Positions 31,471 through 44,700 of a stretch of 64,000 bases of DNA are shown in pieces. A model generated the notes under the pieces. It searched no databases. It saw only the letters and a list, made by a program, of their open reading frames with translations, and was not told where the DNA came from. Source of the stretch: Crambe crambe (lineage: Eukaryota > Porifera > Demospongiae > Poecilosclerida > Crambeidae); contig OZ004596.1 in assembly GCA_963924555.1 (NCBI GenBank), positions 5,094,139-5,158,138 on the forward strand, written 5' to 3'. Every line of letters begins with the position of its first letter. Position 1 is the stretch's first letter. The position numbers and the translations under genes are program-made.

Positions 31471-32992
31471 ATGGCTGAATTCGCTGAAGCTGCTAGTTTC
31501 AGCGAAGAGGAAGAAGAGAATATTGAAGTTCGGCGGGTCTTTACGAGGAGGGAAGATAGTTGTAGTCCTAGTGCCAGTGATGACGGAGAATATCGCATAT
31601 CAGAATTTGAGAGAAAGAAGTCCAGTTCCAAGGCAAAATTGAGGGCTCTTGCCAGCAAAAGTGTCAAAGTCCCAGTTCCCGTTGCCAAGACTCAGAAGAG
31701 TAAGGATGAGGAGATCCAGGAGTCTCTGAAGCAGTTGAATAGCCAGGGAAAGTATGTCAAATTGAATGTTGGGGGCTCACTTTTCTATACCACCATTGGA
31801 ACTCTCACCAAGCATGATAATATGCTCAGGGCTATGTTCAGTGGGAGAATACCTTTGGTGACTGATGAAGAAGGTAGGTCTTTTTTTAAATATATAGAGT
31901 GTCAATGATGAACTCCTAAATTGTAGGCTGGGTACTCATTGACCGATGTGGAAAGCAATTTGGAACCATTCTCAACTATCTGCGAGATGGATCCGTATCA
32001 CTGCCAGAGACAAAAAAGGAGTGTGAAGAACTATTGGCAGAGGCCAAGTAAGTGAGGAAGTACCACACCTAGTATAGATCTATTGACATCAACCCTTAAG
32101 GGGAGGTGTCTGTGCTCTTTTTTCATTTCAAGGAGCGATTCAAATGTTTGATTATTCTTTTCATCAACTGCAGGTATTATTTGATTGATGACCTCATAGC
32201 GTCTGTGGAAAAGCAGCTGTTTAAGCTCAGAGATGATGCTCACCCAATCTCCCGTGTCCCTGTGATTACGTGCCTTGAAGAGGAGAGGAAAATCGTTTCT
32301 TCTTCCAGTAAACCAGTCATCAAGTTGCTGTACAATAGAGGCAACAATAAATATTCCTACACACCGTGAGTTAAGCCAAGTCACAGTGGAACCTCCTAAT
32401 AATGGGACCAGACCTGATTACCGTACTTCAGGGGTCCTGATTAGAGGGATATCCTTGTCCTGATCAGAGAGATGTCCTTATTTCAGGATATCCTTGTCCT
32501 GATCAGAGAGATGTCCTTATTTCTGGGGTCCTGATTAGAAAGGTGAAGGAGGTGAATTACATGAGTCCCTATTAAAGGTTTCCACTGAACTTGATCCAAT
32601 TGTATTTTTATATGTGTGATATTATTCCATGTGACAGAAATTCTGATGATAACCTCCTAAAGAATATTGAGCTTTTCGATAAGCTCTCTGTCAGATTCCG
32701 GAACAGAGTCAAGTTCATGAAGGACATTGTGGGTCGAGGTGAAATCTGCTGCTGGGCATTTTATGGAGACGGGAAGAAAATCACAGAGGTGTGCTGTGAA
32801 TCCATTGTTTACGCCACAGATCGAAAGCACACTAAGATTGAGTTCCCTGAAGCAAAAATCCTAGATGAGACTCTGAATATCATGCTGTATGAGAAGCAGA
32901 GTGATGACCCTCCTATTGCACAGCGTCGTGTCTCCAGACCTCCTCCCCCAGGGACTCCAGATAACATTCTCTCAGAGGATGATACTAGATAA
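31471..32992 (+). CDS. BTB/POZ BACURD protein (KCTD10/KCTD13/TNFAIP1 family)
   Basis: Substrate adaptor for Cullin-3 ubiquitin ligase; the vertebrate family targets RhoA. Exons about 31471-31873, 31926-32047, 32174-32366 and 32639-32992. An acidic and basic N-terminal tail is followed by a T1-type BTB domain ([56 protein letters not shown]). The family-specific C-terminal domain follows ([77 protein letters not shown]). One sponge gene corresponds to the three vertebrate paralogues, so no single symbol is assigned. The long third intron contains a TIR element. Confidence 0.95.
32384..32587. mobile_element. 204 bp TIR element (pogo/Tigger-like ends) in the BACURD intron
   Basis: The left end CAGTGGAACCTCCTAATAAT and the complement of the right end CAGTGGAAACCTTTAATAGG form imperfect terminal inverted repeats of over 20 bp. 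Internally a block of about 39 bp (ATCCTTGTCCTGATCAGAGA then GATGTCCTTATTTC) is directly duplicated at about 32450-32525. There is no coding capacity. Flanks do not show a clear TA duplication, so the family assignment is inferred from the TIR sequence. Confidence 0.7.
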
Positions 32993-33148
32993 CAGATAAC
33001 TCTTACTACTTTATACAGTCATCATATGTATGCAGCATATCTCAATTTTTATTCAACCTGTGGAAACTTGAGAGTGTATATAATGTAGATAAGGGGTAGA
33101 AATGGGATTTGACGACCATTACCGAATCACATGCGATCTGCATCTGAC

Positions 33149-34965
33149 ATGTCTGTGAGTTTTGCTATTTTGTTTGGTGTCGGTCAGGTATATCATTGAT
33201 TACTGATATAGGCAAGGTTTAGCAATTTGGAGAAATACTACAACATAGTGTATGACCAGAGCATCTCTTCATCTGGAAATCATTTAGCTACATGTGATGA
33301 CTATGGGCAGATAGCTGTGTTCAAGTGGGTATATAATGTCAGTTTATATGAGTGAAAAGCACCTTCGAACTTGTCATGCAGTTATCCTTCTATTCTGAGT
33401 GTATCTTCAGAGAAAAATGACAGAATTCCCACTAGAACTCTCAAAGGTTTTACTACATAAGACAATTTGAATTGAGCTTTTAAGTGATAGGCACCTCCAC
33501 AGGTCATAAAGGACCAATATACTGTCTCGAGAGGGCAAAAGAGCTGTTAGTAAGTGGAGGGAGAGATGGCGTCAAAGTATGGAAGTGGGATCATCTCCTC
33601 AAAACATCCAAAGTGAGTGAAACAGCTTAATACCATAGATATACCACCACTTTGGATTGATATACACACAGGAAGTCCAACCAGTGACCACTTTTCAGCC
33701 TCCGTCTTCGTGAGTACTAAAGTTATTTGTGTTTGTCATCTTGTCTAATCCCGTTGTGATACACTGCAGGAGATGTGACACGCCTGATATAAATAGCATG
33801 GCATATGATCAGCAGGTAGATATTAATGGTAGCATATCTTCTGGACTCTAGCATGCAGTGGTACATGTTATCATCTCCCTTAGACAGAGACTCTCTACTG
33901 TGGCTGTGGGGACAACAGTATACATGCCTGGGACATTAAGACTTCAAAACTGAAGGTATAGTATAATAGTTATTGTTCCCATCTATGAAATCAGTAGATT
34001 ATTTCCTATCCAAATTTTGCATTCAAATTTTCGCCAAAAACAGTGACCAATAACACTCAGAAATCAGTGAATAATATTTTAGGCTGCAAATGAATATCTG
34101 TCTAACTTACTGTAATCATCATCACTCTGAACTTGTTTGATGTTGGAAAGGGTTCGTTTACTGGTCACACTGGGTATGTGCACTGTGTATGCATGAGAAA
34201 TGGCTCCAACCAGTTTCTGTCGGGGGCAGAAGATGCTACAGTCAGAATATGGGGTGAGTAACTTCATGGCATGTTATCATATTCTACTGATGATATGTTC
34301 ATCATGTGAAGATCCTGCAGTTCCAAAGAGTCTTGTTCAAGTTCTTAAACCTACTAAGGTATTGGAATAGGAGTCCACATTGAGGGCCTCCATTGACTTT
34401 ACACTGTTGATATCACCCCTACAGCAAAGTAATGGTCAGTGGGTGGGGTGTGTTGCCGTGGATACTTCTGGGGACTGGGTAGTGTGTGCAGGGTCCATGG
34501 GCCCTACATTCTTCCACCTTTCTTCTCCCTCCTCTGCCACCAAGACAGCCACCATGGAACTTCCAGCTGGTGCTACCACATATGCAGTCATCTTCGTCAA
34601 AGACAGGGTGAGCAAGCATTCACTACCTAGCTACTGGGTTGAATCCTATTTGAAGTAGTTAACACTGTACAGATTATTACAGCTGGCTCAGGATCTGGAC
34701 TCAGACACTGGACCATCAATGGAGAAGCTCTCTCTTGTGTCCCTAGCAATCTCAAACATGTCTTTTCTCTTGCTTATAACGAAAACAACAAGAAACATGA
34801 GGTGGGTATGTGTGTCTCATGGTTAGAAGGTTATCCATCTTGTGTTCACAGGTTTTGACTGCTTCAGGAGATTCTTCAGATGTCAGTGTTTTCACTAACT
34901 TGGGCTACACTGCTTTCTCACTGTCAGTTATTCCACCTCCCCTCACAAACCAAGTGTCCCAGTGA
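33149..34965 (+). CDS. THOC6: THO complex subunit 6
   Basis: WD40 subunit of the THO/TREX complex, which couples transcription to mRNA export in the nucleus. About 13 small exons; the first is only ATGTCT (33149-33154), then ARFSNLEKYYNIVYDQSI. WD motifs: HLATCDDYGQIAVF, LKGHKGPIYCLERAKELLVSG, DGVKVWKWDHLL, TLYCGCGDNSIHAWDIK, FTGHTGYVHCVCMRNGSNQFL and DATVRIWDPA. The family-specific NGQWVGCVAVDTSGDWVVCAG and the C-terminal VFTNLGYTAFSLS match THOC6. The stop at 34965 follows a short extra tail (VIPPPLTNQVSQ). The start rests on phase agreement with exon 2. Confidence 0.9.
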
Positions 34966-35796
34966 TAAAACTGTCATGAAACTGTTACTATAGCTACAGG
35001 ACAGGGATTAGTAATTATGATCAGAGACACTGAGTCAGAGTAAGTGTGGAGAAATATTTTGGTTTGGGTGTGGTATCATTGTTAATTGTGTTCACATCCC
35101 ACTTTGTGTGTTATCGTCAAGGTATAAATGAGCGCAAAAAATTTCTTTAAACTAGGGCAATATGTACAATATTTGAGTCACAGCGAGCAAGCGAGCAAGT
35201 ATTCCTATACTGATATTCATTTGTGCTTACTCTGAGTCTATATGTAAGTGGCAGGCAGCTGCATACATAGATGTCTCAACACACTTAGATAAGCCTAGTG
35301 CCTACAAGCCGCTGAGATAAGCCTTGTACCTGCTGCCCAAAAGACTGTTACAAGAAATGTTAGACAGCGAGTGAATGAGCAAGAAGCACCTATGCTTAGA
35401 GCTGATAGGCTCTAATTCATTTGTGCTTTGCTGTTGAGTTATGTAAGTGGCAGGCAGCTGCATGCATACAAAGCACTTAGATATGTCTAGTGCCTACAAT
35501 CCACTTAGATAAACCTAGCCTTACTATCCACCATGCTATAACAAAGCACATGAATGCACACGCAGGGCGCTGCTATTGCACGACACGTACATACGTACGC
35601 CTGGGGTATTTTGGAGTGTAGACCTAGATATATATATATTTTTTTACAATTTCAATGGAGAGTCAGCTCGCTCGCTGCAATAAAAAGGTTAAGTAGGGAT
35701 GGCCTATAATCTAGCCTCGTATGAAACATCCACTGCCTATAGCTAATGGCAGTTCATCCATACCTAACCTTTATTATTGTGAAGTGTGGATAATGT
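34966..35796. other. Repeat-bearing gap between THOC6 and the WDR97-like gene
   Basis: 831 bp between two convergent genes with no coding region seen. A block of about 105 bp starting ATTCATTTGTGCTT occurs at 35215 and again at 35415, a spacing of exactly 200 bp. Both copies contain TATGTAAGTGGCAGGCAGCT and TAGTGCCTACAA. A short (TA)n and poly-T stretch lies near 35628-35646. Confidence 0.65.
35215..35520. repeat. Two direct repeats of about 105 bp, 200 bp apart
   Basis: Copies at about 35215-35320 and 35415-35520 share ATTCATTTGTGCTT, ATGTAAGTGGCAGGCAGCTG and CTTAGATAxxxCTAGTGCCT. Just before each is a GCGAG...GAGCAAG block (35182 and 35368), so the duplicated unit may be the full 190-200 bp. 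Confidence 0.7.
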
Positions 35797-38700
35797 TTAT
35801 GCATGCACTGATAACTCTGTTGGTGTTTCACTGTGTCTGTTTCTACTTTTATTTCCGTATGTCTCCCATAGTCTGCTCGATTTGAACTTAAGCTCCTCGC
35901 TCCCAATCTCAGACATAGCTATCGGTGGTAATGGGGTGCTTTTAAATGGAGTGACCGGTTTCTTTTGACTCCTGTCTATGTAGAATCTGCTGACAGTTTT
36001 AACAACAGGGAAAATCTCGATCCACTCAAAGTATTTCTCATGAATGTAAGGAACTTTATCATCCTCTTCATCATCAACTGCCTTTTCTTCAACTGTCTCG
36101 TCGCTCCCTGCTTTGAAATGACATTTCTTACGAGGTACTTTACTGGAGACTTTCTGAGGCAGTTTCTTAAGTGCACAGTGACTCTCTCTCCATCCATAGC
36201 TAAACCTCTTTTGTGGATCATCAAAGTATCTGCAGTCACTCAACTTGCCTCCGTAGACATTAAGCATCCATTGGTGAGTGGGTTCTCTCTGTGAGAGATT
36301 ACTCAAATTGAGTGGAATTGAGGGTTTGTGCGTTGGAAGAGTAAATCTATAGTCTAGTTTTCCATCTGATTTATATTTGTACTCAAATTTGCCTTCTGTA
36401 TTAATTTTGTTGCTGTCTGTATAGTATCCCCGTCTGGGTTTTATTGTCTCAATAGTCAAGTGATCAAGTGTTCTTGATTTTGTTTCATCTTTGTCTCCAT
36501 ACAGCGACGATTTAAATGGTTCTGCTTTGAGTGGTTCTGTTATCATCTCCATTAGTGCATATTTACTTTTTGAATCTAGACCTTGTCCTTGCAGATATCC
36601 AATCTTCTTTGGAGCCCCTTGTTCTTCACCAAGCCTAATTATCCTCACAGACTGCAGAGAAGTTGAACCCTCGGCAGTTTCTAGAAACTGTTTTCTACTC
36701 ATATAACTTTCTCCATGAGCACATATCTCTTCATACTCTGGAAGCACTTCATCTATCGTCTCTTTGCCATCCATATCCAAGTTGGACTTCATGTCTTTCC
36801 CGTCTCTGCCTTTTCCCCTAATTGCACTGTGAAGTGGGCTTCTCCTAATTGTACTGAGAAGTGGACTAACAGGAGTTAGAATTGGGTGATAATGTTCCCC
36901 TTTCTGGAGGGAAGCTTCCCCTTTCTTGTGCACCTCAGAAGTGTCCTGTGAAGGACGCTTAATGTGCAATGAAATAGGAGAGATTTTTAGACACATATCT
37001 GCAAATGATTTTCTTCTGCTTTTTGACCAACTGTGATGTTTGTCCAAATACTTCTCCAGGTGACTGCAAACAAAATTATCTTGTCAAGACATGGAGATCT
37101 AAGGGGGGGTTCAAAAAAACCCAAGAACACAGGGCTGAAGGATTATAATTCCTCTATCAGACTTAGTTACAGCACACAGTAATTATACTTACTGGTGGTC
37201 ATACCCTGCTTGCAGTAAAGATCGCACATGTGTAGCAAGATCTCTCATTACTTCATTCTATAATCAGCAAAATGGATCAATAAAATTGTGATCATTTTGG
37301 TAGATATATTTGCCTCATTCTGAATGTAAGTCTTCATTAGCCCAGCATTTTCTAGAAACTGCCGTAGTTTAGCTCGTGTGTTGATGCCAGCAGCGTGGGC
37401 AGCATCAAACGCATTACTTCTTACTTTGGTCTGCATATAAACACACAATATGCAGTGGATAAAAGTACTGTATAACCCCAAAGGGTGTCCCCGAGTTTAG
37501 GAATATACATTTTTATGAACCAGACAGGGTAGTATCGCAGCTATGATGTCTTCCTTGTTACTTCCTGTAGCAAGCTCTTCCCTGCTAATTGCTGCAGCAA
37601 AAGAGAATACCATGCATGAAGTAGCTATTCCTTTAAATAGGACCCACTAGTGCTTTTAAACTGACCTAGTTTCTTCAGTGTATTCAATAGACGTATAGTA
37701 ATTCGGTCAACACCTAAGGCTGGTTTTCCTGAAGTGTCACCTGATGCAAGTCTCTTCAACCATTGCTTCATGCCTAGTACTTCTTTCGATCCTGATTTAT
37801 CAGAATCAGGGAAGATAGAGACACTACTGTCTGATGATATGGCTTTTCCAATGGCATGTACACCTGGTACCAAGTGTGCACTTTTTGCACTGCCACTGAC
37901 TTTGCTACCATCAGTGCAAACTTTGGAAGAATCACCTCTAACACTGAATCTGGCATGATCAATACTGATGCTGGCCTGATCACCACTAATGCTGGCACAA
38001 ACAACACTAAACCTAACCTGATCACTAACTCTGACACCATCAACACTAATGCTGACATGATCACCAGTAACACTGACATGATCGATGGTACGATCACCAC
38101 TAATGCTGGCATGATCAATACTAATTCCAATATGACCACCGATAATGTTGAGATGATTATCACTACCACGGACAACACTGGCACAATCAATGTTAATGCT
38201 AGCTTGAGTACCACTAATGCAGACACTATCAACACTAATGCTGACATCATCACCACTAATCCTGGCATGCTTGATAGTAAGCATGATACGATCACAACTA
38301 ATGTCAATACAATCATCAGTAACGCCACCACCAACACTGGCATCAATGCTGACATGATCGATGCTAATACTGGCTTGATCACCACTAATGCTGGCACAAT
38401 CAACACTAATGCTGACATGATCATCACTTATTTTGGCACCATCAACACTAATGCTGACATGGTCACCGCTAACACAGACATGATCACCACTAATGCTGAC
38501 ATGATCTTCACTGACTATGACATGGTCACCACTAACACTGACAGGATCACCTGCAATACTGACACGATCATCACTGACTTTGATACAGTCGCCACTAACA
38601 CTGACAAGATCACCTGCAATATTGACACGATCATCACTGACTTTGACACGGTCACCACTAACACTGACAGGATCACCTGCAATACTGACACGATCATCAC

Positions 38701-41700
38701 TGACTTTGACACGGTCACCACTAACACTGACAGGATCACCTGCAATGCTGACACGATCATCACTGACTTTGACACGGCCGCCACTAACACGATCACCTGC
38801 AATGCTGACACGATCATCACTGACTTTGACACGGTCGCCACTAACACTGACAGGATCACCTGCAATGCTGACACGATCATCACTGAATTTGACACAGTCG
38901 CCACTAACACTGACAGGATCACCTGCAATACTGACACGATCATCACTGACTTTGACACGGTCGCCACTAACACGATCACCTGCAATGCTGACACAATCAT
39001 CACTGAATTTGACACGGTCGCCACTAACACTGACAGGATCACCTGCAATGCTGACACGATCATCACTGAATTTGACACAGTCGCCACTAACACTGACAGG
39101 ATCACCTGCAATGCTGACACGATCATCACTGAATTTGACACGGTCGCCACTAGCACTGACAGGATCACCTGCAATGCTGACACGATCACTGAATTTGACA
39201 GGGTCACCACTAACAGGATCACCTCTAATGCTGATACGACCATCACTGACTTTGACACGGTCGCCACTAACAGGATCACCTCTAATGCTGACACGACCAT
39301 CACTGATTTTGGCATATTCACCACTAATGCTCGCATGATCAATACTAATACCAATATGGCCACCGATAATGCTGACATGATTACAACTACCCTTGGTAAT
39401 ATTGGCACTATCAACTGTAATGCTGGCACGATCACCACTAATGTAAGCACGATCAACACTAATGCTGATGTGATCACCATCAATCTTTACATGATGAATA
39501 CTTACAATAATACGATCACAACTGATGGTGACACGATTGGTGCTGGTTTGATCTGCATGTTCACCACCTCTACCACTTATGCTAATACGATAACTACTGG
39601 TTGTAGTAACACCAGCAACACTCTCATCAATGGCAGTGCCTTCATCAACAGCATCACCCTCAACAACTGGAACACCCTCATCAACAATTGTGACACCCTC
39701 ATCAACGACTGCAACACCCTCACTAACAACTGCAACACCCTCATCAACAATGGTAGTGCCTTCAATGACTGCAACACCCTTATCCACAACTGCAACACCC
39801 TTACCAGCAACTGCAACACCCTTACCAACTGCAACACCCTTATCCACAACTGCAATGCCCTCACCAACAATGGCAGTGCCTTTATCAACAGCATCACCCT
39901 CACCAACAGCGGAAGTGCCTTCATCAACAGCATCAGCATCACCTATAATTGGAACATCCTTACCACCAATAGTATCACCACCAATGGTACCATCATCAAC
40001 ATGAATAGCTCTCTTACCACCAATGGTAGCACCATCTCCTTCAATGGCAACACTTTTAGCACTTTTTACTCCATGACCAGCACACTCACCAGCACTAGCA
40101 CTGATATCAACAGCACTACCATCACCAACACTACCACCACCAACACTGCCATCACCAGCAGTTTCACTTTCAAATCCATCACCACTGGTGGTACGTCTGT
40201 TAATGTCACTGGCACTGAAAGCAGCTCGAACAATCTTAAAATCAGTTCCAGGATCAGCTCCTTTGTGAGCTTCAGTCTTAAACCTGAATAGAACTGGAAC
40301 ATTGTCAGTATCTTCAGTAGTTCTGCTACTGCTACTAGTACTTCTGGTATTAGAGCTAGAACAGGTATACTCCTGTTCTGCTTGTACGACTGTACAAGTT
40401 TTCAGTCGAGTCGAGAGCTGGATTGCCAGGGTTGCTTTTTGTTCATCATTCAGCACCCCTGCACTGTGTGGTGTTAGAAACAGTGTTATAAAACCATTAG
40501 CTATACCACTGACTAGTCTAGCTATAGCTAATCATTCTAAGCCACTTACCTGTGCAATTGTAGAAGAGAATCACAAACCTCACCAAAGATTTCCACATCA
40601 GAACAGCTGTCTAAACATTTTACTGCAATTTATAATAATGTGATTACAGGGCAATCAGCCACTTTACTCTCTAGTTCCACATTAACTATTGCATAGCAAG
40701 AATGATACCCAAATTTAGTGCTGCAGCAACACCTATAGAAAGATAACACTACTGGTATCATTTTTTTGCATGCATTTTAACACTTTGCTTTTTACAATAA
40801 AGCTCTATGGGGTTCAGGATAGTTGTGCTTTAAAAAAACTAAATTCATGCAATCTTATATAGTTTACTCACTCAATTGATTGAACACTCCATCAACTGTC
40901 AAACCACTCTTTTTCAGCTCTTCTCTTGGAAACCACTGCATGTCTGCCAGCCTTTCCAGCAACTTGGTAATCTCTCTCTCTCTAATTCTCTGTAATTTCA
41001 TATTGGAGTCTTCACCTGATCTTGATGTAATTTGTGCTAATCCAGAATCACTGCCACCTAATGTATATACTGTACTTGAAGCAATAGCAGAGTCTCTCCT
41101 TCCTGAACGGTAAGTCTCACTGTAGTCTCCCATACTTGATCTACCAGAGGTCCCACTCCCACTATCCGAAGTCTGGAAAGTCACAGAGGTTCTTTTCTTG
41201 GGTGAAGGTGCTCCAGAGGATGATTTCAAAGCAGATCGAAGATTGGTACCATCTGATCGAGAACTACCATCTTGAAGAGTGCTACCATCTGGTGGAGTAA
41301 ATTTTTGGGATGATTTTTGGGATGGTGATTTCAACTGATTGTCAAACTGGCTAGTCATAGATCGCTCATGTGATATTGCTGAGTCAGATTTTGGATGCGA
41401 TGTAGCAGTATCAGGAGTGAAAAGAGTTCCTGTGGATCTACCTAGAGTTGTCGGGGAGGCATCTGGTGATGCATCTTTAGCAGTCGCTGATGTACTCCAA
41501 TCCAGTTTCATGGCAGATTTCACAGATGAGGCTGACATCATGTCTGATCGATCAAAAGGGAGTCTGCTGTCGGATATTGCAGATGAAAGACGTCGAGAAC
41601 CAACTGACTGTGAGGATAAGTCATACGATATCCTCGATGGAGAGCGCAGAGCTGACAATTCGGATACAGGTGAACGTAAACGTACAATGGGGTGGTCATG

Positions 41701-44700
41701 TTCCATGTGGGTTGTTCTGCCACTGCTTAATACTGATGAAGGATGACGGGTGATGCTAGGGCAAGCATTGATGTAGCGTATGAAAGCGTCTAAGTCAAAT
41801 TCGTCTTCGTTGTAGGTCTCCATAATTTTCAGTATGGTTTCTTCTGCTCTGGGGTCTTCTTTCAGAAACTTCGAAACAAAATATATCACTTCGCTTGTGT
41901 TTAACACATTCTCCTTCTTGCACTTGTTTGCAATCAACTCTAATAGCCAGTTATATTTTTCTATTGTGGAAGGTAGCCTACGCTTGACAACTGGTGGGCG
42001 GTACACCTCTGTGAGGATCACAGAGGCAGGGGTGTAGTTTATCTTGCGTCTTATGATAGAATTTGGGATATAACCTGCAGAGATCATAAAACAATAAAAT
42101 ACCCTTAGTCAACATGTCCTAGGGCTCTTATTTCAGTTGGTATGATTCTTTTATTACATAATAATTGTATACAGAAACTGGATATTTTCATGCATGCATG
42201 CAAAGGACACACATACAATACATTGTTAGTTACACTTACCATCAGGTGCAATTGGTTTAGAAGGGGCAAGCACTGGTGCTATGTATGCTTTGGCTAAGTA
42301 CCACGGCTTTGGCTCACTCTCTGCTTCCATGGCATCTTGTGCAGATGCGACATCTGTCGTCGACAAGGATGCATCATCAACAAAGAAGGACACACACCGT
42401 TTCTTCTCAGTGTTTGGAACTTCCACAGAGCCACGGCTGATGCAAGAAGCTTTGGAAGACTGTGACAACTCCGAAGCAACTTCTTCTGATCCCCACATAC
42501 TTTCACTAGCAGTCTTTTGAGCAGTTTTTTCACTGGCAGTCTTTAAAGTAGTCTTTGAGCTGGTAGCAGTTGTGGTTCCATCCCCAAGTAGAGTGTAATA
42601 ATAATTGTTTCTCTGCTGCATTGCCAGTCTGGAATTCACTGTGCGTTGAACAATCTCAGCATGACTCTTTTCAATAAATATATCCTCTGTAACATCTACC
42701 AAACTCTTCATAGCAACCCTGATGGAATAACCAGTGGCAAAAGAATCCAAGTATTTGCGTTTCAATTCAGCTGAAGGTAAACCTTCTAAATCAATTTCCG
42801 AATGATTGAAAAAATACTGTGCTCTTATTTCTTGGATGATGGGAAATGTGGGTACTCTGGTGAAACTGTACCTGTGGAATCAGCAAAAGTTCAAATTTTG
42901 AGCAATTAAAATTTAATAGTTATGAAACTCCCCCATCAAAACACTATAACTTAAATTGCCTCCATGTGCATGTGGCATCATACTATTGTATAACAGTGAT
43001 AAAGATCAATTGCTTGCATAATCTCTTTATAACTAACCAGAATTCTAAGTCAGGATCAAACTCTATTGGAGCTTCCTTGAAATCCCAATAAGGACACATC
43101 TTGGAGAGTTCATAATATTTGTCAGGAAGGTAGTCCTTAGCATACACTTTTGAGACGTAGCGCAAGAGTCCTACAAGTAAGTCCCCCTTATGATTGGCAA
43201 AATCCACAGAAAATAAAGGCATTCCAAAATCCATTTCTGAGATGAGTTGGTTTTCTAAGCTCCAGATCTTAACAGTGCCATCCTTACTGCAGGACACAAA
43301 CATGCCCAAGTAGTAACAGGCATTCAAGCACGTCACTTCTCTTTTGTGTTCATCCTCATACTGGTGCGTCATCACCGAGAGGGAAGAGAGATTCTCCATT
43401 CGTGAGGTGTTCTTGGAGGGCACTCTTTTGCTCAGTGGAGTGGCAAGCATGATTATCCTGTGAGTATTCTCCAGCACCATACAGACAGTGGATTTCATGA
43501 GCGCTATCAGGTATGGACGCAACACCATTTTGATAGATACTTGCAGAGTTAGTTTCATAGTGGACCTTGCTTCATCGGCTAGAATGCCCCATATGTTCAG
43601 CCTGTCTCCGCCTTTCCCATATGACACCAGAGCACTTTGGTTCACTTCCTTTGAAGAATTTGTAGTGAATATGGGATCATGTGATCCAACCAAGTGATTC
43701 ATACAACTGTCATGTGCTGGACAGAGTGAGAGCATTGCCAGAAGACTACTTGAGCTGTACAGAAGAGAAATGTATCCATCCATTTGGCTGCCAAAGACCA
43801 AGGAGTGACTTCTTCCATCAGGGAGAATAACGGTGCACTGTTAAGGACAGAGAAAAGGAATATCGTATTCAGAGAAGAGAGAGAGTTTCAATTTTTGAAA
43901 AAGAATCATCATGATTATTGCATTGTAGATTTTAACCTATCTAGAACACCCTCTATCTCTCTATTTAATAGGCCACTCCACCTTGTCTAACTCCCAGGTT
44001 TTTATCATAAAGAGTTTCAGTGAATGGTTAGCATAACTGTGTACGTAATAATACAACATACCATGGCAAGATTGTTAATAATCTGCTCCTTTGAGGTGTG
44101 GACCCAGAGTTCTTTTACCAGCACAGGATTGTAGTGAGTATCACACACAAGGATGTAATGGTTCTTCATCAGCACAAACAGTAGCTGGTCAGCATGACTG
44201 TACACCACATTGCTTAGAAGCTGCACATGAAATAGTGTGGCTAATATTACATCTTTTACGGGAGCATGGATACTAATTTATACACTGAACCCAATCTTCT
44301 CACTTGACTCATCACTCAGTTATCCTTTTGTTTGTTTGTTTGTTTATTTTTGTTTCTCCTTAACCTTTGCCAAACCATTGTCAGTCAGATTTGACTTTGG
44401 CCTTGTGTCCTAGGGTAGCTTTTATCATTACTTAGCTCACTTTGCTCATTAAAGTTGGTTTATCCCTACACACATACCTGAAGAGAAAACATTGGAAACA
44501 AAGTAGTGATGATCTTTCCAGTGACCGGTGACAACAACCTGATTCCTCCATCCTGTAAAATGGAAAGGAGATTCCTTTCATCAAGACAAAGGGATGGCAA
44601 TGGAAGTAGGTTTTACATCAGCTAAAGCAAGGATCCTTGCCACTTTCATGTTAGGAATAAGTGATGGTGGTGGACCGTCCACTCTCAACATCCTCAAAAC

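Noticed and set aside
37900-39330. Possible CRISPR-like array
   Set aside because: Units are contiguous tandem repeats without unique spacers, inside a eukaryotic exon.
38515-39483. Other open frames across the repeat array (273 and 322 codons)
   Set aside because: Same repeat artefact; no flanking coding signal.
37856-40291. 811-codon plus-strand open frame (Asn/Thr/Asp repeats) opposite the heptad array
   Set aside because: It exists because the 21/63 bp repeat lacks stops in several frames. The minus-strand frame is phase-linked to flanking exons and to a coherent gene; this one has no gene context.
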